NCBI RefSeq assembly: GCF_900099785.1
Contig: NZ_FNDS01000002.1
Coordinates: 558,001 to 622,000 of the forward strand
Direction of reading: 5' to 3'
DNA length: 64,000 bases
DNA from: Pseudomonas panipatensis
Lineage (GTDB): Bacteria > Pseudomonadota > Gammaproteobacteria > Pseudomonadales > Pseudomonadaceae
A program made the translations under genes and the position numbers. Under the pieces are notes generated by a model. It searched no databases, was not told the origin of the DNA, and was given only the letters and a program-made list of their open reading frames with translations. Below, one piece after another: positions 50,638-60,387 of this stretch. Within the stretch, counting starts at the first letter, position 1. Every line of letters starts with the position of its first letter.

Positions 50638-50813
50638 GTCGCCCCGCAAAGCCCGTTTCGGCCACGCCGGGAGCCCCATCCCCCACCCTTGGCGCGCCTC
50701 GTGGACGTGATTTTCGAATCGCCGAACTCTAGCACGGCCGGGGCGCGTTCAAGGAGAGGCGCGGCGCCGGCGTGGAACGACGCCCCGGTGGTTTAGTGGT
50801 AAGCTCCCGCGCC

Positions 50814-51611
50814 ATGAAAACGCCAAGCTCCCGTCCCGTAGTGCTCTGTCTGTCCGGCCACGACCCGAGTGGCGGCGCCGGTCTGCAGGCCGATATCGAA
50901 GCCCTGATCGCCCAAGGCTGCCATGCTGCGCCGACCGTCACCGCGCTGACCGTTCAGGATACCGTCAACGTTTCCGACTTCCGCGTGCTCGACCGCGAGT
51001 GGGTACTGGCCCAGGCCAATGCGGTGATCGCCGACCTGCCGGTGGCCGCCGTCAAACTCGGCATGCTCGGCTCGGTGGCGATGGTCGAGACCGTCCTCGA
51101 AATCATGCAGTCGCTGCCCGGCGTGCCGCTGGTCTGCGATCCGGTGCTGCGCGCCGGCGGTGGCGGAGCCCTGGGCAAGGACGAGGTCGGCTACGCGATC
51201 CGCGAACGCCTGTTCCCGGTCGCCACCATCGCCACGCCCAATCTGCCGGAGGCGCGCATCCTCGCCGAGCTGCCGGAGGGCAGCGCCGACGCGTGCGCCG
51301 AGAAGCTGCTGCCGTACATCGAGCACCTGCTGATCACCGGCGGCCACGGTGACGAGTCGGAAGTGCACAACCGCCTTTACAGCCGCGACGGCAGCCGCCA
51401 TACCTTCACCTGCCAGCGCCTGCCGGGCAGCTACCACGGCTCCGGCTGCACCCTGGCCAGCACCCTCGCCGGCCGCCTGGCCCTGGGCGAAACGCTGGCC
51501 AGCGCCGTGCGCAGCGCCCTCGACTACACCTGGCGCACCCTGCGCGATGCCGAGGCCCCCGGCCACGGCCAGTACGTTCCGCGCCGGTTGCCGCTGGACT
51601 TCTGTTCCTGA
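50814..51611 (+). CDS. thiD: hydroxymethylpyrimidine/phosphomethylpyrimidine kinase
   Basis: This 265-residue ribokinase-fold enzyme phosphorylates HMP and HMP-P in thiamine synthesis. Visible are SGHDPSGGAGLQADIEA near residue 15, VKLGMLGSV, VCDPVLRAGGGGALG, TPNLPEARIL and the catalytic GSYHGSGCTLASTLAG near residue 205. No thiamine riboswitch is evident upstream. It diverges from ladS and is followed 21 bp later by thiE. Confidence 0.94.
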   Translation: MKTPSSRPVVLCLSGHDPSGGAGLQADIEALIAQGCHAAPTVTALTVQDTVNVSDFRVLDREWVLAQANAVIADLPVAAVKLGMLGSVAMVETVLEIMQSLPGVPLVCDPVLRAGGGGALGKDEVGYAIRERLFPVATIATPNLPEARILAELPEGSADACAEKLLPYIEHLLITGGHGDESEVHNRLYSRDGSRHTFTCQRLPGSYHGSGCTLASTLAGRLALGETLASAVRSALDYTWRTLRDAEAPGHGQYVPRRLPLDFCS

Positions 51612-51632
51612 TCCATTGCTCGCGAGGCCTTG

Positions 51633-52253
51633 ATGAAACTCCGCGGACTCTACGCCATCACCGACAGCAAGCTGCTCGCCGATGGCCGCCTGCTGCCCTA
51701 CGTCGAGGCCGCGCTCAAGGGCGGCGCGCGCCTGCTGCAATATCGCGACAAATCCAGCGACGAGTCGCGGCGCCTGCGTGAAGCCGAAGCCCTGCGCAAC
51801 CTCTGCGAGCGCCACGGCGCGACGCTGATCATCAACGACGACGCCGAACTGGCCGCGCGCCTGGGCGTCAGCGTGCACCTCGGGCAAACCGACGGCTCGC
51901 TGGCCGTCGCCCGCGCCCTGCTCGGCCGCCAGGCGATCATCGGCGCCACCTGCCACGGCAGCCTGGAGCTGGCCGAACAGGCAGTCCGCGAAGGCGCCGA
52001 CTATGTCGCTTTCGGCCGTTTCTTCCAGTCGCTGACCAAGCCCGGCGCCTCCGAGGCCAGCCCGGACCTGCTGGAACAAGCCCGCACCCGCTTCGGCGTA
52101 CCGCTGGTGGCCATCGGCGGCGTGACCCTGGACAACGCCCCCGAGCTGATCGGCCGAGGCGCCGACCTGCTGGCGGTGATCAACGCACTGTTCGCCGCCG
52201 ATAGCGCCGCCGAAGTGGAGCGCCGCGCGCGCGCCTTCAGCGCACTGTTCTGA
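51633..52253 (+). CDS. thiE: thiamine-phosphate synthase
   Basis: This 206-residue TIM-barrel enzyme joins HMP pyrophosphate and THZ phosphate. It has [10 protein letters not shown] near residue 32, [45 protein letters not shown] and [13 protein letters not shown]. Start: the ATG at 51633 follows a GAGG site; an upstream in-frame TTG is not needed. It lies in an operon with thiD. A hairpin follows. Confidence 0.94.
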   Translation: MKLRGLYAITDSKLLADGRLLPYVEAALKGGARLLQYRDKSSDESRRLREAEALRNLCERHGATLIINDDAELAARLGVSVHLGQTDGSLAVARALLGRQAIIGATCHGSLELAEQAVREGADYVAFGRFFQSLTKPGASEASPDLLEQARTRFGVPLVAIGGVTLDNAPELIGRGADLLAVINALFAADSAAEVERRARAFSALF

Positions 52254-52264
52254 ACCCCTTCCAC

Positions 52265-52286
52265 GCCGCCGGCCACCGCCGGCGGC
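52265..52286 (+). terminator. hairpin between thiE and hemL
   Basis: GCCGCCGGC and GCCGGCGGC form a 9-bp stem with a 4-base loop, 12 bp after the thiE stop. No T-run follows; partial termination is possible. Confidence 0.4.
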
Positions 52287-52315
52287 GCCCGTAATCCGTC
52301 ATTCGAGAGGTCGCC

Positions 52316-53599
52316 ATGTCCCGTTCCGAACTCCTCTTCGCCAACGCCCAGAAGCACATTCCCGGCGGCGTCAACTCGCCGGTGCGCGCTTTCAAGAGCG
52401 TCGGCGGCACCCCGCTGTTCTTCAAGCACGCGGAAGGCGCCTACGTGGTGGACGAAGACGACAAGCGCTACGTCGATTACGTGGGTTCCTGGGGCCCGAT
52501 GATCCTCGGCCACAGCCACCCGGACGTGCTCGATGCGGTGCGCAAGCAACTGGAGCACGGCCTTTCCTATGGCGCGCCGACCGCGCTGGAAGTGGAAATG
52601 GCCGACCTGGTCTGCTCGCTGGTGCCGTCCATGGACATGGTGCGCATGGTCAGCTCCGGCACCGAGGCGACCATGAGCGCCATCCGCCTGGCCCGTGGCT
52701 ACACCGGCCGCGACGACATCATCAAGTTCGAGGGCTGCTACCACGGTCACTCCGACAGCCTGCTGGTGAAGGCCGGCTCCGGCGCCCTGACCTTCGGCGT
52801 ACCGAACTCCCCCGGCGTGCCGGCGGACTTCGCCAAGCACACCCTGACCCTGCCGTTCAACGACCTCGCCGCGGTCGAGAAAACCCTCGCGGAAGTCGGC
52901 CAGAACGTCGCCTGCATCATCGTCGAGCCGGTGGCCGGCAACATGAACTGCGTACCGCCGGCGCCCGGTTTCCTCCAGGGCCTGCGCGCGGCCTGCGACA
53001 AGCATGGCGTGGTGCTGATCTTCGACGAGGTGATGACCGGCTTCCGCGTCGCCCTGGGCGGCGCCCAGGCGCTGTACGGCGTCACCCCGGACCTGTCGAC
53101 CTTCGGCAAGATCATCGGTGGCGGCATGCCGGTGGGCGCCTTCGGCGGCAAGCGCGAGATCATGCAGAAGATCTCCCCGCTGGGCCCGGTCTACCAGGCC
53201 GGTACCCTGTCCGGTAACCCGCTGGCCATGGCCGCCGGCCTGACCACCCTGCGCCTGATCAGCCGCCCGGGCTTCCATGACGAGCTGACCGACTACACCA
53301 GCCGCATGCTGCAAGGCCTGCAAGAGCGCGCCGATGCCGCCGGCATCCCCTTCGTCACCACCCAGGCGGGCGCCATGTTCGGCCTGTACTTCAGTGGCGC
53401 CGACGACATCGTCACCTTCCAGGACGTGATGGCCAGCGATGTCGAACGCTTCAAGCGCTTCTTCCACCTGATGCTCGACGGCGGCATCTACCTCGCTCCC
53501 AGCGCCTATGAGGCCGGCTTCACCTCCATCGCCCACGGCGACAGCGAGCTGAAACTGACCCTGGACGCCGCCGAGCGCGCCTTCGCCGCGCTCAAGTAA
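52316..53599 (+). CDS. hemL: glutamate-1-semialdehyde 2,1-aminomutase
   Basis: This 427-residue PLP enzyme makes 5-aminolevulinate for heme and cobalamin. It has [16 protein letters not shown] near residue 113, [31 protein letters not shown] and the PLP lysine in [15 protein letters not shown] (Lys265). Length and sequence are typical of Pseudomonas HemL. A GAGAGGTCGCC site precedes the ATG. Confidence 0.96.
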   Translation: MSRSELLFANAQKHIPGGVNSPVRAFKSVGGTPLFFKHAEGAYVVDEDDKRYVDYVGSWGPMILGHSHPDVLDAVRKQLEHGLSYGAPTALEVEMADLVCSLVPSMDMVRMVSSGTEATMSAIRLARGYTGRDDIIKFEGCYHGHSDSLLVKAGSGALTFGVPNSPGVPADFAKHTLTLPFNDLAAVEKTLAEVGQNVACIIVEPVAGNMNCVPPAPGFLQGLRAACDKHGVVLIFDEVMTGFRVALGGAQALYGVTPDLSTFGKIIGGGMPVGAFGGKREIMQKISPLGPVYQAGTLSGNPLAMAAGLTTLRLISRPGFHDELTDYTSRMLQGLQERADAAGIPFVTTQAGAMFGLYFSGADDIVTFQDVMASDVERFKRFFHLMLDGGIYLAPSAYEAGFTSIAHGDSELKLTLDAAERAFAALK

Positions 53600-53616
53600 G
53601 CCACCCCGCGTTACCC

Positions 53617-53639
53617 GCCCGCGGCGCCCTGCCGCGGGC
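53617..53639 (+). terminator. hairpin after hemL
   Basis: GCCCGCGGC and GCCGCGGGC form a 9-bp stem around GCCCT, 18 bp after the hemL stop. No T-run follows. Confidence 0.45.
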
Positions 53640-53722
53640 CCTCCGCCCTGCCGAGGCCGCGCCATTCCGTTCGGGAAGGCAGTGCCGTTCGGATAGAAAA
53701 AATCGAAAAGACCGTAAAGACT

Positions 53723-53752
53723 TTGTAAGGAAGCGTCGGCTTATTTCATAAT
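53723..53752 (+). promoter_or_regulatory. possible promoter of the Sel1-repeat gene
   Basis: TTGTAA and CATAAT are separated by 18 bp, ending 69 bp before the Sel1-repeat start. The 221-bp gap has no coding feature. Confidence 0.45.
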
Positions 53753-53820
53753 GCGCGGGCTGGCGCTTTTCCGCCGGCCGGGCTTGAAGCCCGCCCCGAT
53801 TCTGGAGGCTGTTTCTCCCT

Positions 53821-54366
53821 ATGTTCCGCTCCGGTCGCTCCCTGATGCTGGGCAGCCTGTTGCTCCTCTCCCCGCTGCTCGTGCAGGCGGGAGGCAACTC
53901 GCTGCTGGTGCCGGCGACCGGCCGCTGCACGCTGAACACGGTTCCCGAACAATTGCAGCAGGCGCTGGCAAGCTGCCAGCAGATCGCCAATGGCGGCGAC
54001 GCCGAAGCGCAGTTCGAACTGGGCGAGTTCTATTACACCGGCGAGCGCGCCCCGCGTGATTTCCAGGCCGCCCTGCACTGGTATGAGAAAGCCTCGTTGC
54101 AAGGCCATGCCCAGGCGCAGTTCCGCCTCGGCACCATGTTCTTCCGCGGCGAAGGGGTGAAGGCCAACAACATCCAGGCCTACATCGTGCTGAAGATGGC
54201 CGCGGTGAACGGCGCCGAAGACGCCATGGACAGCGCCGACCTGGTCGCCGAGCAGATGAGCAAGGAAGAACTGGACGTCGCCACCAAGGTGCTCGGACAG
54301 ATCTTCCGCAACTACCTGATCGAGCTGCAGACCGTCGGCAACACGCCGTTCTCGCCGCTGCCCTGA
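53821..54366 (+). CDS. exported Sel1-like repeat protein
   Basis: This 181-residue protein has a signal peptide (MFRSGRSLMLGSLLLLSP ending near LVQAG) and at least two Sel1/TPR-like repeats, GDAEAQFELGEFYYTG near residue 60 and GHAQAQFRLGTMFFRGEG near residue 96, followed by a helical C-terminus. Sel1 repeats mediate protein interaction; partners are unknown. It lies between hemL and a convergent DUF1820 gene. Confidence 0.87.
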   Translation: MFRSGRSLMLGSLLLLSPLLVQAGGNSLLVPATGRCTLNTVPEQLQQALASCQQIANGGDAEAQFELGEFYYTGERAPRDFQAALHWYEKASLQGHAQAQFRLGTMFFRGEGVKANNIQAYIVLKMAAVNGAEDAMDSADLVAEQMSKEELDVATKVLGQIFRNYLIELQTVGNTPFSPLP

Positions 54367-54382
54367 GGGCGCGAAGGCCGCC

Positions 54383-54712
54383 TCAGCTCTTGTCCGGCAT
54401 CGGCACCGGGAAGGGCATCACATTGCCCCCACCCTTGGCTTCGCTGATCTTCGGCGTGCCCAGGCGCTCCACTTCATCGATGCGGATGATCGCGTGCAGC
54501 GGCACGAAGCTGCGGATGACGCCCTCGAACTGAGCCTTGAGCTTTTCTTCGCTGGGGTCGACCACGACCTGGGTACGCTCACCGAAGACGAACTCCTCGA
54601 TTTCCAGGAAGCCCCACAGATCGCTTTGGTAGATCTGCTTGGCGTACATCTCGAACACCTGGCCCTGGTTGAGGAAAACGACTTTGTAGATCGGGTTCTC
54701 GCGCTTGTTCAT
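54383..54712 (-). CDS. DUF1820 family protein
   Basis: This 109-residue protein has the family features NPIYKVVFLNQGQVFEMYAK near its start and HAIIRIDEVERLGTPKI toward the end. It is small, soluble and acidic in part. Function is unknown. It diverges from miaB; the 129-bp gap includes the miaB promoter. The long in-frame extension that runs through miaB in antisense is not coding. Confidence 0.85.
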   Translation of the reverse strand: MNKRENPIYKVVFLNQGQVFEMYAKQIYQSDLWGFLEIEEFVFGERTQVVVDPSEEKLKAQFEGVIRSFVPLHAIIRIDEVERLGTPKISEAKGGGNVMPFPVPMPDKS

Positions 54713-54801
54713 GAACGGCGGATGACGGCTTTGCGAAAAAGGGGGCGAATCATAGCACAGCCACCTGGCGCGCAACCCTAGGAACGACGCGGGTGCGCCT
54801 C

Positions 54802-54807
54802 TATAAT
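54802..54807 (+). promoter_or_regulatory. consensus -10 element of miaB
   Basis: TATAAT lies 34 bp before the miaB start. A clear -35 element was not found. Confidence 0.4.
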
Positions 54808-54841
54808 GCGCGGTCATTTTCGATTTCCCCGACGAACGCGC

Positions 54842-56182
54842 ATGGCCAAGAAGCTTTTCATTCAGACCCACGGTTGCCAGATGAACGAGTACGACAGCTC
54901 GCGCATGGCCGATCTGCTGGGCGAACACCAGGCCCTTGAGCTGACCGAGAAGGCCGAAGAAGCCGACGTAATCCTGCTCAATACCTGCTCGATCCGCGAG
55001 AAAGCCCAGGAGAAAGTCTTCTCCGAACTGGGCGCCTGGCGCGTCCTCAAACAGCAGAACCCGGAGCTGGTGATCGGCGTCGGCGGCTGCGTGGCCAGCC
55101 AGGAAGGCGCCGCCATCCGCGAGCGTGCGCCGTTCGTCGATGTGGTCTTCGGTCCGCAAACCCTGCACCGCCTGCCGGAAATGATCGACGCGGCGCGCAG
55201 CACGCGCAAACCCCAGGTCGACGTGTCCTTCCCGGAAATCGAGAAGTTCGACCGCCTGCCGGAACCGCGCGTCGATGGCCCCACCGCCTTCGTTTCGGTG
55301 ATGGAAGGCTGCAGCAAATACTGCAGTTTCTGCGTAGTGCCCTACACCCGCGGCGAGGAAGTCAGCCGGCCGTTCGACGACGTGCTCGCCGAGGTCATCC
55401 ACCTGGCCGAGAACGGCGTCAAGGAAGTCACCCTGCTCGGACAGAACGTCAACGGTTATCGCGGCCTCACCCACGACGGCCGCATCGCCGACTTCGCCGA
55501 GCTGATCCGCGTGGTCGCCGAGGTCGATGGCATCGAGCGCATCCGCTACACCACCTCGCACCCGCTGGAGTTTTCCGACGCGCTGATCGCCGCCCACGCC
55601 GAAGTGCCGCAACTGGTGAAGTTCGTCCACCTGCCGGTGCAGGCCGGCTCCGACCGCATCCTCGCGGCGATGAAGCGCAACCACACGGCGCTGGAATACA
55701 AGTCGCGCATCCGCAAGCTCAAGGCCGCGGTGCCGGACATCTGCATCAGCTCGGACTTCATCGTCGGTTTCCCCGGCGAGACCGACAAGGATTTCGAGCA
55801 GACCATGAAACTGGTGGAAGAGGTCGGCTTCGACTTCTCCTTCTCCTTCATCTACAGCCCGCGCCCCGGCACCCCGGCCGCGGAACTGGCCGACGACACC
55901 CCGGAAGAGGTGAAGAAGCAGCGCCTGCTGATCCTCAACAGCCGCCTGCAACAGCAGGGCTTCGAGATCAGCGAGCGGATGGTCGGCAGCGTACAGCGGA
56001 TCCTCGTCACCGATTACTCCAAGCGCGATCCGGGCAAGCTGCAGGGCCGCACCGAGAACAACCGCGTGGTCAATTTCGCCAGCGACAACCCGCGGCTGAT
56101 CGGCCAGTTCGTCGAAGTGGAAATCTACGAGGCGCTACCCAACTCCCTGCGCGGCCGCCTGCTCGACGAGACGCACCACTGA
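54842..56182 (+). CDS. miaB: tRNA-2-methylthio-N6-isopentenyladenosine synthase
   Basis: This 446-residue radical SAM enzyme adds the methylthio group at A37 of tRNAs. The N-terminal UPF0004 domain has its cluster cysteines at about 12, 49 and 83, and the radical-SAM cluster is CSKYCSFC (Cys157, 161, 164). A TRAM domain occupies the last 60 residues. The start [11 protein letters not shown] is the family-typical N-terminus; twelve in-frame upstream codons are ignored. Confidence 0.96.
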   Translation: MAKKLFIQTHGCQMNEYDSSRMADLLGEHQALELTEKAEEADVILLNTCSIREKAQEKVFSELGAWRVLKQQNPELVIGVGGCVASQEGAAIRERAPFVDVVFGPQTLHRLPEMIDAARSTRKPQVDVSFPEIEKFDRLPEPRVDGPTAFVSVMEGCSKYCSFCVVPYTRGEEVSRPFDDVLAEVIHLAENGVKEVTLLGQNVNGYRGLTHDGRIADFAELIRVVAEVDGIERIRYTTSHPLEFSDALIAAHAEVPQLVKFVHLPVQAGSDRILAAMKRNHTALEYKSRIRKLKAAVPDICISSDFIVGFPGETDKDFEQTMKLVEEVGFDFSFSFIYSPRPGTPAAELADDTPEEVKKQRLLILNSRLQQQGFEISERMVGSVQRILVTDYSKRDPGKLQGRTENNRVVNFASDNPRLIGQFVEVEIYEALPNSLRGRLLDETHH

Positions 56183-56194
56183 TCCCCGACCTGC

Positions 56195-56216
56195 GCCCGA
56201 GCTTTCCCGCTCGGGC
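56195..56216 (+). terminator. hairpin after miaB
   Basis: GCCCGAGC and GCTCGGGC form an 8-bp stem around TTTCCC, 12 bp after the miaB stop. There is no T-run. Confidence 0.45.
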
Positions 56217-56270
56217 CACCGGGGTTATTCTTCGTTCATCATCACAGCCTACGGCGACACTGACAGCACC

Positions 56271-57287
56271 TTGAACGCCCCCCTGGAACTTCATCGCTTC
56301 ACCCTCGAACCCTTCGACGCGCGCAGCTTCGCCAACCTCTGCGGGCAGTTCGACGAGCACCTGCACCAGATCGAGAAACGCCTCGACATCGAAATCCGCA
56401 ACCGCGGCAACCAGTTCGAACTGGTTGGCGACGCGGCGCGCACCCAGGCCGCGGAGCACCTCCTGCAGCGCCTCTACCGCGAAGCGCAGAGCGGCACCGA
56501 GCTGACCCCGAACCTGATCCACCTGTTCCTTCAGGAATCCGGTCTGGAAGAGCTGGCCGAATCGCCGGACGCGCCCAGCGTGACCCTGAAGACGCGCAAG
56601 GCGCACATCCGCCCGCGCGGCGCCAACCAGCAGCGCTACGTCAAGGCCATCCTCGACCACGACATCAACTTCGGCATCGGCCCGGCCGGCACCGGCAAGA
56701 CCTACCTGGCGGTGGCCTGCGCGGTGGACGCCCTGGAGCGCGAGCAGATCCGCCGCATCCTGCTGGTGCGTCCGGCGGTGGAGGCCGGCGAGAAACTCGG
56801 CTTCCTCCCCGGCGACCTGTCGCAGAAGATCGACCCCTACCTGCGCCCGCTCTACGACGCACTCTACGAGATGCTCGGCTTCGAGACCGTGGCCAAGCTG
56901 ATCGAGCGCAACGTCATCGAAGTCGCGCCGCTGGCCTACATGCGTGGGCGCACGCTGAACAACAGCTTCATCATCCTCGACGAAAGCCAGAACACCACCA
57001 TCGAGCAGATGAAGATGTTCCTCACCCGCATCGGCTTCGGCTCCACCGCGGTGATCACCGGCGACATCACCCAGGTCGACCTGCCGCGCGGCACCCGCTC
57101 GGGGCTCAAGCACGTGATGGAAGTGCTGCACGAGGTGCCGGGGATCAGCTTCACGCACTTCAAGCCGAAGGACGTGGTCCGCCACCCGCTGGTGCAACGC
57201 ATCGTCGAAGCCTACGAACGCCACGAAAACCGCCAGCACGGACGCACCGACAGCGAGCCGCCGAGCAAGGAAGCCCGCGATGCTTGA
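56271..57287 (+). CDS. ybeZ: PhoH-like ATPase (YbeZ)
   Basis: This 338-residue protein has Walker A GPAGTGKT (137-144) and Walker [12 protein letters not shown] near residue 234. YbeZ proteins act with YbeY in ribosome and RNA maintenance (family knowledge). The start is TTG at 56271: no in-frame ATG or GTG lies in the 40 bp upstream, and the product [14 protein letters not shown] is the expected N-terminus. The ribosome site is weak, which with the TTG predicts low or regulated translation. It overlaps ybeY by 8 bp. Confidence 0.92.
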   Translation: MNAPLELHRFTLEPFDARSFANLCGQFDEHLHQIEKRLDIEIRNRGNQFELVGDAARTQAAEHLLQRLYREAQSGTELTPNLIHLFLQESGLEELAESPDAPSVTLKTRKAHIRPRGANQQRYVKAILDHDINFGIGPAGTGKTYLAVACAVDALEREQIRRILLVRPAVEAGEKLGFLPGDLSQKIDPYLRPLYDALYEMLGFETVAKLIERNVIEVAPLAYMRGRTLNNSFIILDESQNTTIEQMKMFLTRIGFGSTAVITGDITQVDLPRGTRSGLKHVMEVLHEVPGISFTHFKPKDVVRHPLVQRIVEAYERHENRQHGRTDSEPPSKEARDA

Positions 57288-57741
57288 ACTGGACCTGCAG
57301 GTCGCCAGCGAAGCCGCCGACCTGCCCAGCGAGGCGCAACTGCGCCAATGGTGCGAACTGGCCCTGCGCCAGCGCCAGGCCGACTCCGAGCTGACCATCC
57401 GCCTGGTCGACGAGGCCGAGGGCCGCGAGCTGAACCGCACCTGGCGGCACAAGGACTACGCCACCAACGTACTGTCCTTCCCCGCCGACGTACCCGACGA
57501 ATTGCTGGATATCCCGCTGCTGGGCGACCTGGTGATCTGCGCACCGGTGGTCGCGCGCGAAGCCAGCGAACAGGGCAAGGAGCCGCGGGCGCACTGGGCG
57601 CACCTGGTCATCCACGGCTGCCTGCACCTGCTCGGTTACGATCACATCGAGGACGCCGAGGCCGAGGAAATGGAAGACCTGGAGCGCCAGTTGCTGGCCG
57701 AGCTGGGCTACCCCGACCCCTACGCGGCGGATGAAGAATAA
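57280..57741 (+). CDS. ybeY: endoribonuclease YbeY
   Basis: This 153-residue metalloprotein has the zinc-binding motif [15 protein letters not shown] near residue 108, which gives three histidines, and NVLSFPAD before it. It is needed for 16S rRNA maturation and ribosome quality control (family knowledge). The ATG lies 8 bp inside the ybeZ end, and it is followed 21 bp later by the CorC-like gene, so all three are one operon. Confidence 0.94.
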   Translation: MLELDLQVASEAADLPSEAQLRQWCELALRQRQADSELTIRLVDEAEGRELNRTWRHKDYATNVLSFPADVPDELLDIPLLGDLVICAPVVAREASEQGKEPRAHWAHLVIHGCLHLLGYDHIEDAEAEEMEDLERQLLAELGYPDPYAADEE

Positions 57742-57762
57742 ACGCCAACGAGCAAAGGAAAG

Positions 57763-58602
57763 ATGAGCGAAGACCGATCGAGCAACGGGCACAAGTCCTG
57801 GCTAGGAAAGATTACCCAGGCTTTTGCCCACGAGCCGAGAAACCGCCAGGAGCTCCTCGAGCTGCTGCGCGACGCCCACGACAACAAACTGCTGGATAGC
57901 GAAGCGCTGTCCATTGTCGAAGGCGCCATCCAGGTCGCCGATCTGCAGGTGCGCGACATCATGGTGCCGCGCTCGCAGATGATCAGCATCAAGGCCAGCC
58001 AGACGCCGCGCGACTTCCTCCCGGCGATCATCGATGCGGCGCACTCGCGCTATCCGGTGGTGGGCGAAAGCCTCGACGACGTCATGGGCGTGCTGCTGGC
58101 CAAGGACCTGCTGCCGCTGATCCTCCACGACGCCAATCACACCTTCAACATCAAGGACCTGCTGCGCCCGGCCACCTTCGTGCCCGAGTCCAAGCGCCTC
58201 AACGTGCTGTTGCGCGAGTTCCGCGCCAACCACAACCACATGGCCATCGTCATCGACGAGTACGGCGGCGTGGCGGGGCTGGTGACCATCGAGGACGTGC
58301 TGGAGCAGATCGTCGGCGACATCGAGGACGAGCACGATGTCGAGGAAGACAGCTACATCAAGCCCCTGCCCAGCGGCGACTTCATCGTCAAGGCACTGAC
58401 CCCGGTGGAGGCCTTCAACGAGTTCTTCGGCGCGGACTTCTCCGACGATGAGTTCGACACCGTCGGCGGCCTGGTGATGAGCGCCTTCGGCCATTTGCCC
58501 AAGCGCAACGAGACCACCGAACTGGGCGGCTTCCGCTTCCGCGTGCTGAACGCCGACAGCCGGCGCCTGCACCTGCTGCGACTGACGCCGCTGCAGGACT
58601 GA
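57763..58602 (+). CDS. corC: CorC/HlyC family protein (YbeX)
   Basis: This 279-residue protein has two CBS repeats (about residues 70-190), with the segments RDIMVPRSQM and AIVIDEYGGVAGLVTIEDVLEQ (split by one turn), and a C-terminal transporter-associated CorC/HlyC domain ending LRLTPLQD. There is no membrane part. It is linked with ion homeostasis and with ribosome-related YbeY/YbeZ. A hairpin follows. Confidence 0.92.
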   Translation: MSEDRSSNGHKSWLGKITQAFAHEPRNRQELLELLRDAHDNKLLDSEALSIVEGAIQVADLQVRDIMVPRSQMISIKASQTPRDFLPAIIDAAHSRYPVVGESLDDVMGVLLAKDLLPLILHDANHTFNIKDLLRPATFVPESKRLNVLLREFRANHNHMAIVIDEYGGVAGLVTIEDVLEQIVGDIEDEHDVEEDSYIKPLPSGDFIVKALTPVEAFNEFFGADFSDDEFDTVGGLVMSAFGHLPKRNETTELGGFRFRVLNADSRRLHLLRLTPLQD

Positions 58603-58611
58603 AGCCGCGCC

Positions 58612-58646
58612 GCGCACGGGGCCCGGAACATCCGCGCCCCGTGCGC
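58612..58646 (+). terminator. hairpin after corC
   Basis: GCGCACGGGGC and GCCCCGTGCGC form an 11-bp stem with a 13-base loop, 10 bp after the corC stop and 165 bp before lnt. No T-run follows. Confidence 0.45.
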
Positions 58647-58810
58647 CCAGGAACCGCCCAGCAGCCGCTCCTACAGCGCATTCCGAACCTCGCCGTCAGC
58701 CGGCGACACCGCGCGACGGAGAGCCCCTGGCTTTTCGCCGCCACCCGGTAGCCTGCCGTTCATCTCTCCATTACTCTTGCGCATCGCCAAACCGCTTCCA
58801 AGGATTTCCG

Positions 58811-60343
58811 ATGCGCTGGATCACCCGCCCCGGCTGGCTGGGCCATTTCCTGGCCCTCGCCGCTGGCGCCATCACACCTCTGGCCCTGGCGCCTTACGGC
58901 ATCTGGCCGCTGGCCCTGCTTTCCGTGGCCCTGTTCTACCTCGGGCTGCGCGGCACCACGCCGGGGTCGGCACTCTGGCGCGGCTGGTGGTACGGCTTCG
59001 GCGCCTTCCTCGCCGGCACCGGCTGGATCTACTACAGCATCCACGACTTCGGCGGCGCCTCGCCGGCACTGGCCGGTTTCCTGGTGGTGGGTTTCAGCGC
59101 CGGGGTAGCCTTCTTCTTCGGCCTGCCGGCCTGGGTCTGGGCGCGCTACTTCCGTCGCAACAACGCGCCGATCAGCGACGCCCTGGCCTTCGCCTCGTTG
59201 TGGCTGGGCCTGGAGCTGTTCCGCAGCTGGTTCCTCACCGGCTTCCCCTGGCTCTACACCGGCTACAGCCAACTACAGGGCCCGCTGGCCGGTCTGGCGC
59301 CGCTCGGCGGTGTCTGGCTGATTTCCTTCAGCATCGCCCTGAGCGCCGCCCTGCTGATCAACCTGCCCGCGCTGACCTTCCGCAGCGAGCGCCTGGTGGC
59401 CGGGCTGATTCTGCTGCTGGCGCCCTGGATCGCCGGCATCGCCCTCAAGGACCACGCCTGGACCAGCCCGGCCGGCTCGCCCCTGACGGTAGCGGCGATC
59501 CAGGGCAACATCGCCCAGGAAATGAAGTGGGACCCGCAGCAGGTCAACGCGCAACTGCAGCTCTACCGTGACCTCACCGCCGAACAGCACGACGTCGACC
59601 TGATCGTCTGGCCGGAGACCGCAGTGCCGGTACTCAAGGACCTGGCCGGCGGCTACCTGGGCATGATCGACGAGATGGCCAGGCATAAACGCGCAGCGCT
59701 GATCACCGGTGTGCCGGTGCGCCAGCGCGATGCCGAGGGCGTGCACTACTACAACGGCATCACCGTGGTCGGCGACGGCAGCGGCGACTACCTGAAGCAG
59801 AAGCTGGTGCCCTTCGGCGAGTACGTGCCGTTGCAGGACATGCTGCGCGGGCTGATCACCTTCTTCGACCTGCCGATGTCGGACTTCGCCCGCGGCCCGT
59901 CCGATCAGGCGCTGCTCAAGGCCAAGGGCTACGCCGTCGCGCCGTTCGTCTGCTACGAAGTGGTCTACCCGGAGTTCGCCGCCGGCCTGGCGGCACAGAG
60001 CCAGTTGCTGCTGACCATCAGTAACGATGCCTGGTTCGGCACCTCCATCGGCCCCCTGCAACACCTGCAGATGGCGCAGATGCGGGCCCTGGAGAGCGGC
60101 CGCTGGATGGTCCGCGGCACCAACAACGGGGTGACCGCGCTGATCGATCCGAAAGGCCGGCTGACCCAGCAGATACCGCAGTTCAGCCAAGGCGTGCTGC
60201 GTGGCGAAGTCACCCCGATGCAGGGCCTGACCCCCTACCTGCACTGGCGCCTCTGGCCGCTGGGCAGCCTCGCGGTGATCCTCCTGGTGTGGGCCGTGAG
60301 CGGCCGGCAGACGCGCCCCGAAGAACGCCGCATGTTCGGCTGA
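58811..60343 (+). CDS. lnt: apolipoprotein N-acyltransferase
   Basis: This 510-residue inner-membrane enzyme transfers the third acyl chain to lipoproteins. About seven transmembrane segments occur in the first 200 residues and one at the C-terminus. The periplasmic nitrilase-like domain has the catalytic Glu in VWPETAVP, Lys in KQKLVPFGEYVP and Cys in PFVCYEVVYPE. Length is normal. It lies downstream of corC, as in other gammaproteobacteria. Confidence 0.95.
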   Translation: MRWITRPGWLGHFLALAAGAITPLALAPYGIWPLALLSVALFYLGLRGTTPGSALWRGWWYGFGAFLAGTGWIYYSIHDFGGASPALAGFLVVGFSAGVAFFFGLPAWVWARYFRRNNAPISDALAFASLWLGLELFRSWFLTGFPWLYTGYSQLQGPLAGLAPLGGVWLISFSIALSAALLINLPALTFRSERLVAGLILLLAPWIAGIALKDHAWTSPAGSPLTVAAIQGNIAQEMKWDPQQVNAQLQLYRDLTAEQHDVDLIVWPETAVPVLKDLAGGYLGMIDEMARHKRAALITGVPVRQRDAEGVHYYNGITVVGDGSGDYLKQKLVPFGEYVPLQDMLRGLITFFDLPMSDFARGPSDQALLKAKGYAVAPFVCYEVVYPEFAAGLAAQSQLLLTISNDAWFGTSIGPLQHLQMAQMRALESGRWMVRGTNNGVTALIDPKGRLTQQIPQFSQGVLRGEVTPMQGLTPYLHWRLWPLGSLAVILLVWAVSGRQTRPEERRMFG

Positions 60344-60387
60344 GGCCATCCGCATGGGCGAGCCACGCGCCCGTCCATGCGACCGAC

